Part shown: positions 17,631 to 24,600 of the stretch, piece by piece | Numbering within the stretch: position 1 is the first letter of the stretch | How the letters are laid out: each line of letters begins with the position of its first letter | Virus record (IMG/VR): IMGVR_UViG_3300027741_000021 | Coordinates: 62,001 to 126,000 of that record | Origin: a virus | Length of the DNA stretch: 64,000 bases | Reading direction: 5' to 3' (one strand) | The notes under the pieces: model-generated | Seen by the model: the letters and a program-made list of their open reading frames with translations, nothing else | The model's database searches: none | Told to the model about the DNA's origin: nothing | Translations under genes and position numbers: made by a program

Positions 17631-17909
17631 TTATTCTCCGTCCTTCATGACATATTCAAACAGGATCCACTTGGCACGATTCAGGATCTGACGAGCATCC
17701 TCGGCTCGCATGTGATCAACTTCACCGTATTCGGTATTGATCATCTCTTGTGCATCGCTCATGAGGCTTGCTGCCATCATAGCAGGACCAGAGAAACGAA
17801 AAGTCATAGACGATTCTACCGATTCACGCATGCCTGCTTCAGTCACGCCGTACATGCGGACTTCGCGTTTTTGTTGCTCGGTAAGTGCTTGGTAAGTTGC
17901 TGTAGACAC
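17631..17909 (-). CDS. Small protein, GTG start, unknown function
   Basis: 92 residues. The GTG start is preferred because AAAGGAG lies 5 bp before it and the promoter's start site (about 17933) rules out the earlier ATG at 18023. Helical, with repeated Met and Ala residues (AMMAASLMSDAQEMI pattern). No function recognised. Confidence 0.68.
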   Translation of the reverse strand: MSTATYQALTEQQKREVRMYGVTEAGMRESVESSMTFRFSGPAMMAASLMSDAQEMINTEYGEVDHMRAEDARQILNRAKWILFEYVMKDGE

Positions 17910-17939
17910 TTGGGACTCCTTTTTGCTGAACATGCGTAT

Positions 17940-17968
17940 ATTATAGCCGATTTCACAATTCTGGTCAA
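17940..17968 (-). promoter_or_regulatory. Sigma-70-like early promoter
   Basis: -35 TTGACC, 17 bp, -10 TATAAT. Drives 17631-17909 and 17388-17627. Confidence 0.85.
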
Positions 17969-18165
17969 CCAAAACACGCCTTAAAAACCGTTTCACGCAC
18001 AGCAGTATCTGTGGCTTCTTCAAATGCTTCTTCCAGGCTTAATGCCGACAGCATGGCACGAACAGTGTTCTGAGACAGTTGATGCACTCTGGCAACCATC
18101 ACAATGCCTTGGATGGCTTGATTGCCAGCGTCAGTAAACATGCCATAATCTTGTGTTTTAACCAT
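17965..18165 (-). CDS. Small helical protein, unknown function
   Basis: 66 residues, mostly helical, AAGGACC ribosome site. The last bases overlap the -35 of the next promoter. No motif recognised. Confidence 0.65.
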   Translation of the reverse strand: MVKTQDYGMFTDAGNQAIQGIVMVARVHQLSQNTVRAMLSALSLEEAFEEATDTAVRETVFKACFG

Positions 18166-18194
18166 TTTTGGTCCTTTTTGCTGCGTATATGAGT

Positions 18195-18223
18195 ATTATA
18201 GCACTAGGCTGGAATCCGGTCAA
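18195..18223 (-). promoter_or_regulatory. Sigma-70-like early promoter
   Basis: -35 TTGACC, 17 bp, -10 TATAAT. Serves 17965-18165. Confidence 0.85.
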
Positions 18224-18338
18224 CCAAAATCTCTGCAGAAATCAGCTTTCCACCGTATGCTTGCACGTAAGTTTCGGCTACTGCACGGATAAAAAACGTA
18301 AGAACATGACCTTTTGCTGTGATAACTGTGTACTGCAT
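18204..18338 (-). CDS. Very small protein, 44 residues
   Basis: Starts MQYTVITAKGHVLTFF. The ATG is set by AAGGAAC 7 bp upstream and by the promoter at 18366-18394, whose start site lies inside any longer reading frame. No function known. Confidence 0.6.
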   Translation of the reverse strand: MQYTVITAKGHVLTFFIRAVAETYVQAYGGKLISAEILVDRIPA

Positions 18339-18365
18339 GTGGTGTTCCTTGTTGCTTATGTGACT

Positions 18366-18394
18366 ATTATAGCAGTTTGAGAAATAGCGGTCAA
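18366..18394 (-). promoter_or_regulatory. Sigma-70-like early promoter
   Basis: -35 TTGACC, 17 bp, -10 TATAAT. Serves 18204-18338. Confidence 0.85.
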
Positions 18395-18398
18395 CCTG

Positions 18399-18425
18399 AA
18401 ATACCACACAAAAAGTGTGGTATTT
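18399..18425 (-). terminator. Hairpin terminator between late-type and early-type genes
   Basis: Perfect 10-bp stem AATACCACAC / GTGTGGTATT with an AAAAA loop, located between the stop of 18442-18615 and the early promoter at 18366. Likely ends the upstream transcript. Confidence 0.65.
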
Positions 18426-18441
18426 TCACAACAAAAATTGT

Positions 18442-18615
18442 TTAAATTACAGGAGTTCTGTCAGAAGATTTCTGACGTGGAGCAGCTTGACGACTGATGA
18501 GATCAGCTTGGATCATGAGTCTGCGTATCTCACCGCGATATTGCGGATCTACGATAATTGCTAGTTGACGTTTGATGTTTTTGGGCATGCGGTAGTTTGC
18601 GTTGGGTTTGATCAT
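18442..18615 (-). CDS. Small basic protein, 57 residues
   Basis: Starts MIKPNANYRMPKNIKRQLA; rich in Arg, Lys and Gln. Its ATG overlaps the stop of the 572-residue gene by 4 bp (ATGA-type coupling). Unknown; possibly nucleic-acid binding. Confidence 0.6.
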   Translation of the reverse strand: MIKPNANYRMPKNIKRQLAIIVDPQYRGEIRRLMIQADLISRQAAPRQKSSDRTPVI

Positions 18616-20330
18616 TTGGTTCCTGCTGTGGGTTTTTTTGCTGCTATAGCTCTGTCTAATATTTGATCTATTTTCTTTTGCATATCTGGGGGTAGTGCGT
18701 GATATGTATCCTGGTCGGGTACCAGCTTGTTAATTTCGTCGACCAAGCGGTTAAATTCAGCCTGGTCTGCTGCGTCCATGGTTTTTGGCGCTGTCAAATC
18801 TTTCCATGCTTCATAACCCTGATATCCACCATACCCAAGAGCACCATATCCGGCAACAGTAGCAGTTGGTTTTACAAAAGTTTTCACTCCCCATTTTGCA
18901 ACCGGTTTGATCACATGTTGTACAGCCGCAGCGCCCAGCCCTTCGCTAATTATGTCACGATCACGTGCCATTTGTTCGCTTAGTGTTCTGGGTTCACGAC
19001 TTTCAAAATTACTTTTCTTTAGTAATTTATCAAGTTTGTCTACTGTGTCTTTGAGGGCAGGCGGCGGCACTTTGTTTGCAGTAGCAGGTGTAGAAGCCTG
19101 TACAGGAGCAGAAGCTGGTGCAGTTGGTGTTGCAGTTGGTGTATCATATCCTGTATCCACAGCTAGATCGTGCAAATCTTTAAAGGCAATTGCTACTCGA
19201 TTTTGTATGTCTGGGGGCAAGGTATTTGCAATCTTGGGATCTTTCATAAAACTCATAACCACTGCAAGATTCTGTTTGACCACAGCTTGATCTGCATCAT
19301 TCATACCTTCAAGATTATCAGAATCTTTGTATGCATCATACAGCATGCTACCTATATCCCAAATAGTATATGCTGTGGCTGCAAGGCCTACCAGTGGAGA
19401 AAGTGGGCCTGACGCCGCTGTAATTCCTGCTTTGGCCGCTGTTCGGGCCCCTAATCCAGGCAACTTAGAAACAATTTTTTGTCCGATCCTGGCTGCCCAC
19501 CCTGATGGCTTCAATTCTACGGCCTTTGCAAGTTCTACTGGAGCACCGCTAGGCTTGTTGAATCTATCGTATATGGAAGAAGGTTGCGCTGGCTTGGTTG
19601 ATAAGGCACGACTAGAATCTAGATTTGCTTGTGCAGCTTTTTGTAAACGTATGCGTTTTTGTTCGGGGGATTCATTGGGATTTGCTACTGCTGGTGCTGC
19701 CACATCTGGAGGAATGCTCTGCGCAATGCGATCCTGGTATTCTTTTGCGCTCAACCGAGGGTCAGCTTCGTAGATCTGGCTTTCGGAAACTTTGGTATTG
19801 CCTTTATACTTCTTGATGATAGTTTCGATAGCACTCAGCGCAGAGATCAACTTGCTGGTATCCACAGCTGGGGTTGAAGCTTGTGCAGCAGATGCACCGC
19901 TGAGATCAGCATATTTGGCAGAGATGGCAGGGTACTTGATCATTGCAGCCTGGGTCAACGGACCTATATCGCCATCTATGCCGTCTTGATTGGCACCAGT
20001 TCTTCCTAAGGCAGCACCTGCTGCCGACAACTCGCGTTGTAATTGTTTGATGCGTGAAGTATCACCATTACCACCACTTTGAGCAACAGGTGCAGGTTGA
20101 ATGTCGTTACCAGCTACAAATTGATGTTGTAACTGCCGATGTTGACTTTGTGGTGTGCCACACACTGCACAGCGTGGTTCACTCCCGCCGGTCATTTGTC
20201 GATTTAGGTTGGCAATGGCATCATCATTACTGAATGTCCCAGAACTTGGTAATGCCACAGTGGTATTGGGTGGTACTAGATCTGCCTCATTCAAGAGGTC
20301 AAGGTACCGGCGAAATTGATTAGTGCTCAT
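18612..20330 (-). CDS. Large phage protein, possible virion protein with peptidoglycan-binding-like segment
   Basis: 572 residues. An early segment has CAVCGTPQ; around residues 92-135 IKQLQRELSAAG...DGIDGDIGPLTQAAM resembles a peptidoglycan-binding repeat. Long Ala/Pro/Thr-rich linkers follow, then a Gly-rich hydrophobic stretch (GAALGYGGYQG pattern near residue 505) that may insert in a membrane. No ribosome site; a GATAAATA box ends 5 bp before the ATG, which suggests late expression. A structural or internal virion protein is plausible, unproven. Confidence 0.65.
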   Translation of the reverse strand: MSTNQFRRYLDLLNEADLVPPNTTVALPSSGTFSNDDAIANLNRQMTGGSEPRCAVCGTPQSQHRQLQHQFVAGNDIQPAPVAQSGGNGDTSRIKQLQRELSAAGAALGRTGANQDGIDGDIGPLTQAAMIKYPAISAKYADLSGASAAQASTPAVDTSKLISALSAIETIIKKYKGNTKVSESQIYEADPRLSAKEYQDRIAQSIPPDVAAPAVANPNESPEQKRIRLQKAAQANLDSSRALSTKPAQPSSIYDRFNKPSGAPVELAKAVELKPSGWAARIGQKIVSKLPGLGARTAAKAGITAASGPLSPLVGLAATAYTIWDIGSMLYDAYKDSDNLEGMNDADQAVVKQNLAVVMSFMKDPKIANTLPPDIQNRVAIAFKDLHDLAVDTGYDTPTATPTAPASAPVQASTPATANKVPPPALKDTVDKLDKLLKKSNFESREPRTLSEQMARDRDIISEGLGAAAVQHVIKPVAKWGVKTFVKPTATVAGYGALGYGGYQGYEAWKDLTAPKTMDAADQAEFNRLVDEINKLVPDQDTYHALPPDMQKKIDQILDRAIAAKKPTAGTK

Positions 20331-20335
20331 GTAGA

Positions 20336-20343
20336 TATTTATC
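20336..20343 (-). promoter_or_regulatory. Late-promoter-like box GATAAATA
   Basis: Matches the T4-type TATAAATA late box at 7 of 8 bases; ends 5 bp before the ATG at 20330. Confidence 0.6.
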
Positions 20344-20364
20344 TTTTTTCATGAGCACCAGATT

Positions 20365-20598
20365 TCAGTATTTCCTGTGATGGCTTTTGCTCACAATATC
20401 TTGCGGTTTGTACAGCCAACTGCGATCCACGTGACCCTGCTCAATTTCGCGCAGGGCAGTGACTGCATGACTGGATACTTTGGTCACTTTGGGTCGGTCT
20501 CCACGTGCTAGTTCTCGCGCTCGACGTGCTGCGATCAGTACCAATTCGTAACGATTGCCGATCATTTCTGCTGCAAGTTGACTGGTAATTCGTGCCAT
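20365..20598 (-). CDS. rpoZ: RNA polymerase omega subunit homologue
   Basis: 77 residues from ATG at 20598 (GGAGAAC ribosome site; a start four codons upstream is less likely). It begins [20 protein letters not shown] and continues [15 protein letters not shown] and [12 protein letters not shown], the highly conserved omega core, including MAR, GNR, AARRAR and ALREIE. Omega binds the beta-prime subunit, helps RNA polymerase assembly and forms part of the ppGpp site in proteobacteria. The C-terminal tail differs from host omegas. A phage copy is unusual. Own promoter at 20627-20655. Confidence 0.93.
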   Translation of the reverse strand: MARITSQLAAEMIGNRYELVLIAARRARELARGDRPKVTKVSSHAVTALREIEQGHVDRSWLYKPQDIVSKSHHRKY

Positions 20599-20626
20599 AT
20601 AGTTCTCCAATGTTGATGATTTATAC

Positions 20627-20655
20627 AGTATACAACATCGTATTCACAAAGTCAA
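20627..20655 (-). promoter_or_regulatory. Sigma-70-like promoter of rpoZ
   Basis: -35 TTGACT, 17 bp, -10 TATACT, about 29 bp upstream of the rpoZ ATG. Confidence 0.78.
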
Positions 20656-20656
20656 G

Positions 20657-20899
20657 TTAAAACTCTTTCAATTTGGCAATATCTCGGTGCTTGACTATGA
20701 TGATGTTGCGGATCATGCCTTCATGTTTGATCGGAAGATCCAGGTGAATTGAGATTCTAGGCCCGGTGTTGTCAATCACAGTATCGTTGCCCACAGTACC
20801 AACAAATGGGATCTGGTTCCAGCGTCCAAACACACGATCACCAATCCAGTACTTGGGTTGATATCCAATGCGTTCAAAGTATTCAGTTTGTTTGCCCAT
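20657..20899 (-). CDS. Small phage protein, unknown function
   Basis: 80 residues, beta-rich, no motif known (YWIGDRVFGRWNQIPF). The ATG is only 3 bp below the -10 at 20903, leaving no room for a ribosome site; either translation is leaderless or the promoter uses an earlier start site. Confidence 0.62.
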   Translation of the reverse strand: MGKQTEYFERIGYQPKYWIGDRVFGRWNQIPFVGTVGNDTVIDNTGPRISIHLDLPIKHEGMIRNIIIVKHRDIAKLKEF

Positions 20900-20902
20900 G
20901 CT

Positions 20903-20931
20903 AGTATATAGTGATCAAAAATAACAGTCAA
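20903..20931 (-). promoter_or_regulatory. Sigma-70-like promoter
   Basis: -35 TTGACT, 17 bp, -10 TATACT. Serves 20657-20899 and overlaps the tail of the tmRNA terminator. Confidence 0.7.
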
Positions 20932-20957
20932 AAGAAAGCCCGCCAAAGCGGGCTTCT
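20931..20957 (-). terminator. Terminator of the tmRNA gene
   Basis: GC-rich 8-bp stem AAGCCCGC / GCGGGCTT, TTTG loop, tail TCTTTT on the minus strand. Located about 40 nt beyond the tag stop codon. Confidence 0.88.
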
Positions 20958-21174
20958 GTTATTTTCTGTTACGAGGTATAACTACCCTAAGCTGAGTTTA
21001 GGCAGCTAAGGCAAAAAGTTCGTCATTTGCATTTACGTTTTTTGTGTCTCCAACTGTGCTCCGTCTTTCTATGCTATGTGCATAGCGACCTAAGTTACCA
21101 CAATCCTAACGGCTTCTACATTGCCGGACAGTCCATTTCCGTACTCTTGACTCAATCGATCCTGTGTCATCCCC
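20958..21174 (-). ncRNA. ssrA: Coding piece of a circularly permuted (two-piece) tmRNA
   Basis: Begins GGGGATGACACAGGATCG, a typical tmRNA 5' end, and pairs with CATCTCC of the acceptor piece (21241-21247). The tag frame lies at about 20998-21036: the readable end is ANDELFALAA before TAA, close to proteobacterial tags (ANDENYALAA in E. coli). There is no T-arm or CCA downstream before the terminator; both lie upstream of the GGGG end instead, so the gene is permuted. 3' end of the piece not mapped. With SmpB it would rescue stalled ribosomes and tag proteins. Confidence 0.88.
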
Positions 21175-21236
21175 ATCAGAAACAGTCTTGTATATGAATG
21201 CACTATGGACTTATAACATATGACCCAAACTGCTTA
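21175..21236 (-). ncRNA. Intervening segment of the permuted tmRNA
   Basis: About 62 nt between the CCA end and the GGGG end. In known permuted tmRNAs this joining loop is cut out by RNase processing; inferred here by position. Confidence 0.7.
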
Positions 21237-21296
21237 TGGTGGAGATGTCGGGCACTGCCCCCGAGTCTTGAATCCTTTTCTGTCTACTTCATACCA
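21237..21296 (-). ncRNA. ssrA: Acceptor piece of the permuted tmRNA
   Basis: Ends CATCTCC-A-CCA (21247 to 21237). Just before it is a T-arm: stem TCGGG/CCCGA with loop GGCAGTG, the unusual T-loop I associate with alphaproteobacterial permuted tmRNAs. CATCTCC pairs with GGGGATG (one G-U). The 5' limit is approximate, set by the promoter start site. Confidence 0.85.
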
Positions 21297-21307
21297 TCAT
21301 ACGTTAC

Positions 21308-21336
21308 ATTGTAACAGAGTATTTATAATCTGTCAA
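21308..21336 (-). promoter_or_regulatory. tmRNA promoter
   Basis: -35 TTGACA, 17 bp, -10 TACAAT. Predicted start near 21301, directly before the acceptor piece. Confidence 0.85.
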
Positions 21337-21339
21337 CAA

Positions 21340-21951
21340 TCAAGATGTCAACATTTCATTGATATACGCATAGTGAGGTATGCGCTCAATCACCGCAACC
21401 ATTTCCAAACATCCGGTGCTGTGTGTAAATGCCGATAGTGAATAATCAAACCCAGCATCATTGTCGTACATTTCTCGCAAGCGCCATTGTCCAAATGGCA
21501 GTGCTCTTTCAATTTCCAACAACAAGGTGCTGGGCATGTAAAACTTCAAATGCTCGCCGCTGTATCTGCTGGGCATGATCATTTTCTTTTCGTACAATTG
21601 CTGATGAGGTACTACCACAACTAAAAATCCACCCACTCGCAGCACACGAAACCAGTCGGCCAACGCTGCTGCTGGATTGGGCAAGTGTTCTAGGCAATGA
21701 CTGGAATACACAGTGTCTTGACTGGCATCTGGAAAAGGCAAATGTACACCATCATATCCTGGATAATGTTGATCAATACCAATGGCATTGTCGGTGATGG
21801 GCAATGCACCGTTGCCGCCTGCATATCCAATTTCAATAGTGTTATCACCGCTGAAATAGCGTTGCATGAAACCTGATTCAATCAGAGAACGATAGCTTTT
21901 ACTGGTTTCGGACCCCACGTGTCGATTAGGATCAAATGTTTTTGTTTGCAT
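21340..21951 (-). CDS. SAM-dependent methyltransferase (Methyltransf_11-like)
   Basis: 203 residues. Motif I is IEIGYAGGNGALP around residue 40; SSHCLEHLPNP and ADWFRVLRVGGFLVVVVP match post-motif I and motifs of class I methyltransferases. Probably acts on a sugar or lipid in the surface-glycan set; substrate unknown. The stop lies just upstream of the tmRNA promoter. Confidence 0.85.
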   Translation of the reverse strand: MQTKTFDPNRHVGSETSKSYRSLIESGFMQRYFSGDNTIEIGYAGGNGALPITDNAIGIDQHYPGYDGVHLPFPDASQDTVYSSHCLEHLPNPAAALADWFRVLRVGGFLVVVVPHQQLYEKKMIMPSRYSGEHLKFYMPSTLLLEIERALPFGQWRLREMYDNDAGFDYSLSAFTHSTGCLEMVAVIERIPHYAYINEMLTS

Positions 21952-21953
21952 AG

Positions 21954-23366
21954 TTAGAGAACAGTTTTTAATTTTTTAATCACATCATCCACTGAGAATC
22001 TGTTTGTGCATTCGTCGTCGCCGCGCACACATTCATATCTGGTAACAGGTGCTGGTTGATTCTCCACACATCCATAACATTCAATGTCACTGGCGATACC
22101 AATGAATGGAGCATTACGATTTCGTGGGGCTCGGTATTGAGATTTTACACTGGTAAACAATCCAATAATAGGAGTGTTAGTAGTTGCTGCTATGTGCATG
22201 GGTCCGCCGTCGACACCAATAAAGGCTCTTGCCCGCGATATAAGTGCAGCGGTCTGATGCAAACTTAAATGTCTAGTTAGATCATACAGTAGACCATCTA
22301 TAGTACCAAACGTGTGATCACCCTTGCTGCCAATTTGCACAACTGCATGACCAGTCTGACTGAAAATTTCGTTCATGAGATCAATATGAAAAATTCTTGG
22401 TAAGTTGCGACTGGTCCAGGGGTGATGCCTTTGATGTACAACCACAAACTTCTCTGGCAATCCAACTTGTGCAAGGAACGCATGATGCTCTGGTTGCACA
22501 AACAATTCTGTATGTAGATCAGTTGTGGCAGGATCAATTCCGGCTCTGGCAGCATAGGCATCTATGGTATGCATGCGAGGATTGAGCTCATATGCCATTT
22601 CCAGATCAACCACTAGATCATACCGACTTCTATCAAATTGATCAGCTGGCGCAGCATATCTTATGTGATGGCTACCACTAAACACGTAAAAATCGTTTGT
22701 GGCCACGTCAACGGCTGCTTGTGGATGACGTTGCTTTAATGCACGTACAATGCCAGTGGCCATGATCACATCACCTAGTGCAGCTGGTCTAATAACCAGT
22801 ATGTTTTTAATTTCAACACGTCGGTCAACAATGATATAACCTTCTTCGTTTAGTACGAGGCTAACATTTGCATCTGGAAATATCTCATGCACAAATTGAT
22901 ACCCGCCGGGCACTTGTAACCATTCAGTATTGCCATGTTCGAATTCAGCTATGGTATAGATCCTGGCATCATCACAGATGATGATATCGTTTGCATTGGG
23001 CCGATATTTCTTTATTAGCCGTAGCTCTTGTTCCAACGGCACTGCATCTGGTGCAGATACATCGTATGGTTTACCACGATAATCGCTGCCCGGAAAGTGT
23101 GCATCAAGAAAAAACAAAACAGTTTGATCTGATGGCAAGTCGTCTTTAAGCCACTGTTCTAGTGCTGCGGTAGACAGCCCATGTGCAATAGTCGCAGATG
23201 GAAATCTGCTTCTTGCGCTGGACACACAGTCCAGATCCATATCTACCGAATAGCATTTTTTAAAATGCGGAATGGCCTTTGACAAAGTACCGCCGACTCC
23301 TGTACCGGTTTCGACATAAACATCACACTTGTAATTGGCAAGATCGAAGTCTCTTAGGGTTCCCAT
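21954..23366 (-). CDS. Fusion: methyltransferase-like domain plus GT9 heptosyltransferase
   Basis: 470 residues. Residues 1-180 look like a class I methyltransferase fold (YVETGTGVGGTLSKAI, FFLDAHFPGSDYRG). Residues about 185-470 match GT9 ADP-heptose:LPS heptosyltransferases: ILVIRPAALGDVI, VDLEMAYEL, and FIGVDGGPMHIAAT near residue 398. A single frame covers both parts. GT9 enzymes add heptose to lipopolysaccharide; the acceptor here is unknown. Confidence 0.85.
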   Translation of the reverse strand: MGTLRDFDLANYKCDVYVETGTGVGGTLSKAIPHFKKCYSVDMDLDCVSSARSRFPSATIAHGLSTAALEQWLKDDLPSDQTVLFFLDAHFPGSDYRGKPYDVSAPDAVPLEQELRLIKKYRPNANDIIICDDARIYTIAEFEHGNTEWLQVPGGYQFVHEIFPDANVSLVLNEEGYIIVDRRVEIKNILVIRPAALGDVIMATGIVRALKQRHPQAAVDVATNDFYVFSGSHHIRYAAPADQFDRSRYDLVVDLEMAYELNPRMHTIDAYAARAGIDPATTDLHTELFVQPEHHAFLAQVGLPEKFVVVHQRHHPWTSRNLPRIFHIDLMNEIFSQTGHAVVQIGSKGDHTFGTIDGLLYDLTRHLSLHQTAALISRARAFIGVDGGPMHIAATTNTPIIGLFTSVKSQYRAPRNRNAPFIGIASDIECYGCVENQPAPVTRYECVRGDDECTNRFSVDDVIKKLKTVL

Positions 23367-23369
23367 TGT

Positions 23370-23474
23370 TTATTTTTTCTTTCGTACTACACGTTTGGCC
23401 ATGGCTTTCATGGTCTTGGGTTTTGGTGGCTTTTTGCCATTGAGGATTTGACTTGCTCTACGTGGACTTGGCAT
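23370..23474 (-). CDS. Very small basic protein, 34 residues
   Basis: Starts MPSPRRASQILNGKKPPKPK and ends VVRKKK: mainly Lys, Arg and Pro. AAGGAG ribosome site 6 bp before the ATG. It ends 3 bp before the methyltransferase/GT9 gene. Possibly nucleic-acid binding. Confidence 0.55.
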   Translation of the reverse strand: MPSPRRASQILNGKKPPKPKTMKAMAKRVVRKKK

Positions 23475-23509
23475 TGCTATCTCCTTGATTGTGTTACTTA
23501 GTGATGCAC

Positions 23510-23583
23510 TGGTGCTCCCAACAAGAATTGAACTTGTAGCTCGTCCTTACCAAGGACGTGTATTGCCATTATACTATAGGAGC
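23510..23583 (-). tRNA. tRNA-Thr (GGT)
   Basis: 74 nt cloverleaf; anticodon loop TTGGTAA gives GGT (ACC, ACU). CCA encoded. Confidence 0.92.
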
Positions 23584-23584
23584 G

Positions 23585-23659
23585 TGGTCTCTGCGACCAG
23601 AATTGAACTGATATTTCGTCTTTAGGAGAGACTGGTTCTATCCATTGAACTACGCAGAG
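23585..23659 (-). tRNA. tRNA-Arg (CCT)
   Basis: Anticodon loop CTCCTAA, CCT reads AGG. Acceptor CTCTGCG/CGCAGAG, CCA encoded. One base from the tRNA-Thr. Confidence 0.9.
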
Positions 23660-23683
23660 ATTTAAAAATCTGATGCACGGTGA

Positions 23684-23691
23684 AATAAATA
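23684..23691 (+). promoter_or_regulatory. Late-promoter-like box AATAAATA
   Basis: Plus strand, 10 bp before the ATG at 23702. Confidence 0.5.
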
Positions 23692-23701
23692 TACATACAT
23701 T

Positions 23702-24508
23702 ATGTCTAAACTAACTAACTTTCCCACTGTGAACTATATCACTCTATACGAGAACGTGGCCCGTATGGAGTTTATGAATGAGCAGTTGGCTAGATATGGT
23801 ATCCGTTATGTGCCATGCTTAAATCATAGATACACCACATTCCAGCATACGATCAATATCACGTGGCCCAACATTATCAGAGAGGACACTGAAATATTTC
23901 GAGGATTTAGCCATCCGGGAACAGTGATCAGTTATCTAACTGCAATGCGAAATTGGTATGACACCACCAGCGAAGAATATGCAATATTCTGTGATGACGA
24001 CATGAGTTTTGAAAGCATTGATCATTGGAGTTTTACCTGGCAAGAATTCTTAGATATGTTACCCAATGATTGGGAATGTGTGCAACTTGTGCGTATCAAC
24101 AATTGGATACCAGGCCTGATCAACAATGGATTCAAAGTTGAAGTACCGTCACTGAGTATGAGAGTAAAGGAATGGGATGACTTTGGTGGTGCTGGACTGT
24201 TCAAACGTGCCTACGTCAAAAAAATACTAGATCGACATTGGATAAGTCCTTTGGATTTTAATTTTGAAATACCAAGCCGATACGACCCGGGATTCTTTTA
24301 CTATGCCACAATTGAAAATGTGTTGTTTAGTCATCTTGCTGATTCAGCAGTATACAATGTTCCGCTGTTGATGGAAAAACCCTTCCCCTCAACCTTAGAC
24401 GTTCCGCAAGCAGTATATTCACACTTGAAATCTTATGAGTATTATTCCGCACTATGGAAGCTGTATGGGCAAGATCTTCCACTGTCGGTGTTCATGAATC
24501 TCAGTTGA
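23702..24508 (+). CDS. Glycosyltransferase, GT25-like
   Basis: 268 residues on the opposite strand to its neighbours. YITLYENVARMEFM at the start and IFCDDDMSFE (metal-binding DxD-type motif) around residue 98 suggest a GT-A fold enzyme resembling GT25/LPS glycosyltransferases. Lies between tRNA genes; AATAAATA box upstream and no ribosome site. Substrate unknown. Confidence 0.65.
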   Translation: MSKLTNFPTVNYITLYENVARMEFMNEQLARYGIRYVPCLNHRYTTFQHTINITWPNIIREDTEIFRGFSHPGTVISYLTAMRNWYDTTSEEYAIFCDDDMSFESIDHWSFTWQEFLDMLPNDWECVQLVRINNWIPGLINNGFKVEVPSLSMRVKEWDDFGGAGLFKRAYVKKILDRHWISPLDFNFEIPSRYDPGFFYYATIENVLFSHLADSAVYNVPLLMEKPFPSTLDVPQAVYSHLKSYEYYSALWKLYGQDLPLSVFMNLS

Positions 24509-24583
24509 TGGTGGGCCCTGCAAGAATCGAACTTGCATCTTGAGTTTCGAAGACTCGGATTCTATCCATTGAACTAAGAGCCC
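24509..24583 (-). tRNA. tRNA-Arg (TCG)
   Basis: Loop CTTCGAA, TCG reads CGA and CGG. CCA encoded. Confidence 0.9.
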
Positions 24584-24600
24584 TGGCTAAAATTTTTACT

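Noticed and set aside
20931-21336. Ordinary one-piece tmRNA
   Set aside because: No T-arm or CCA after the tag frame; both lie upstream of the GGGG end, so the permuted form is the only consistent reading.
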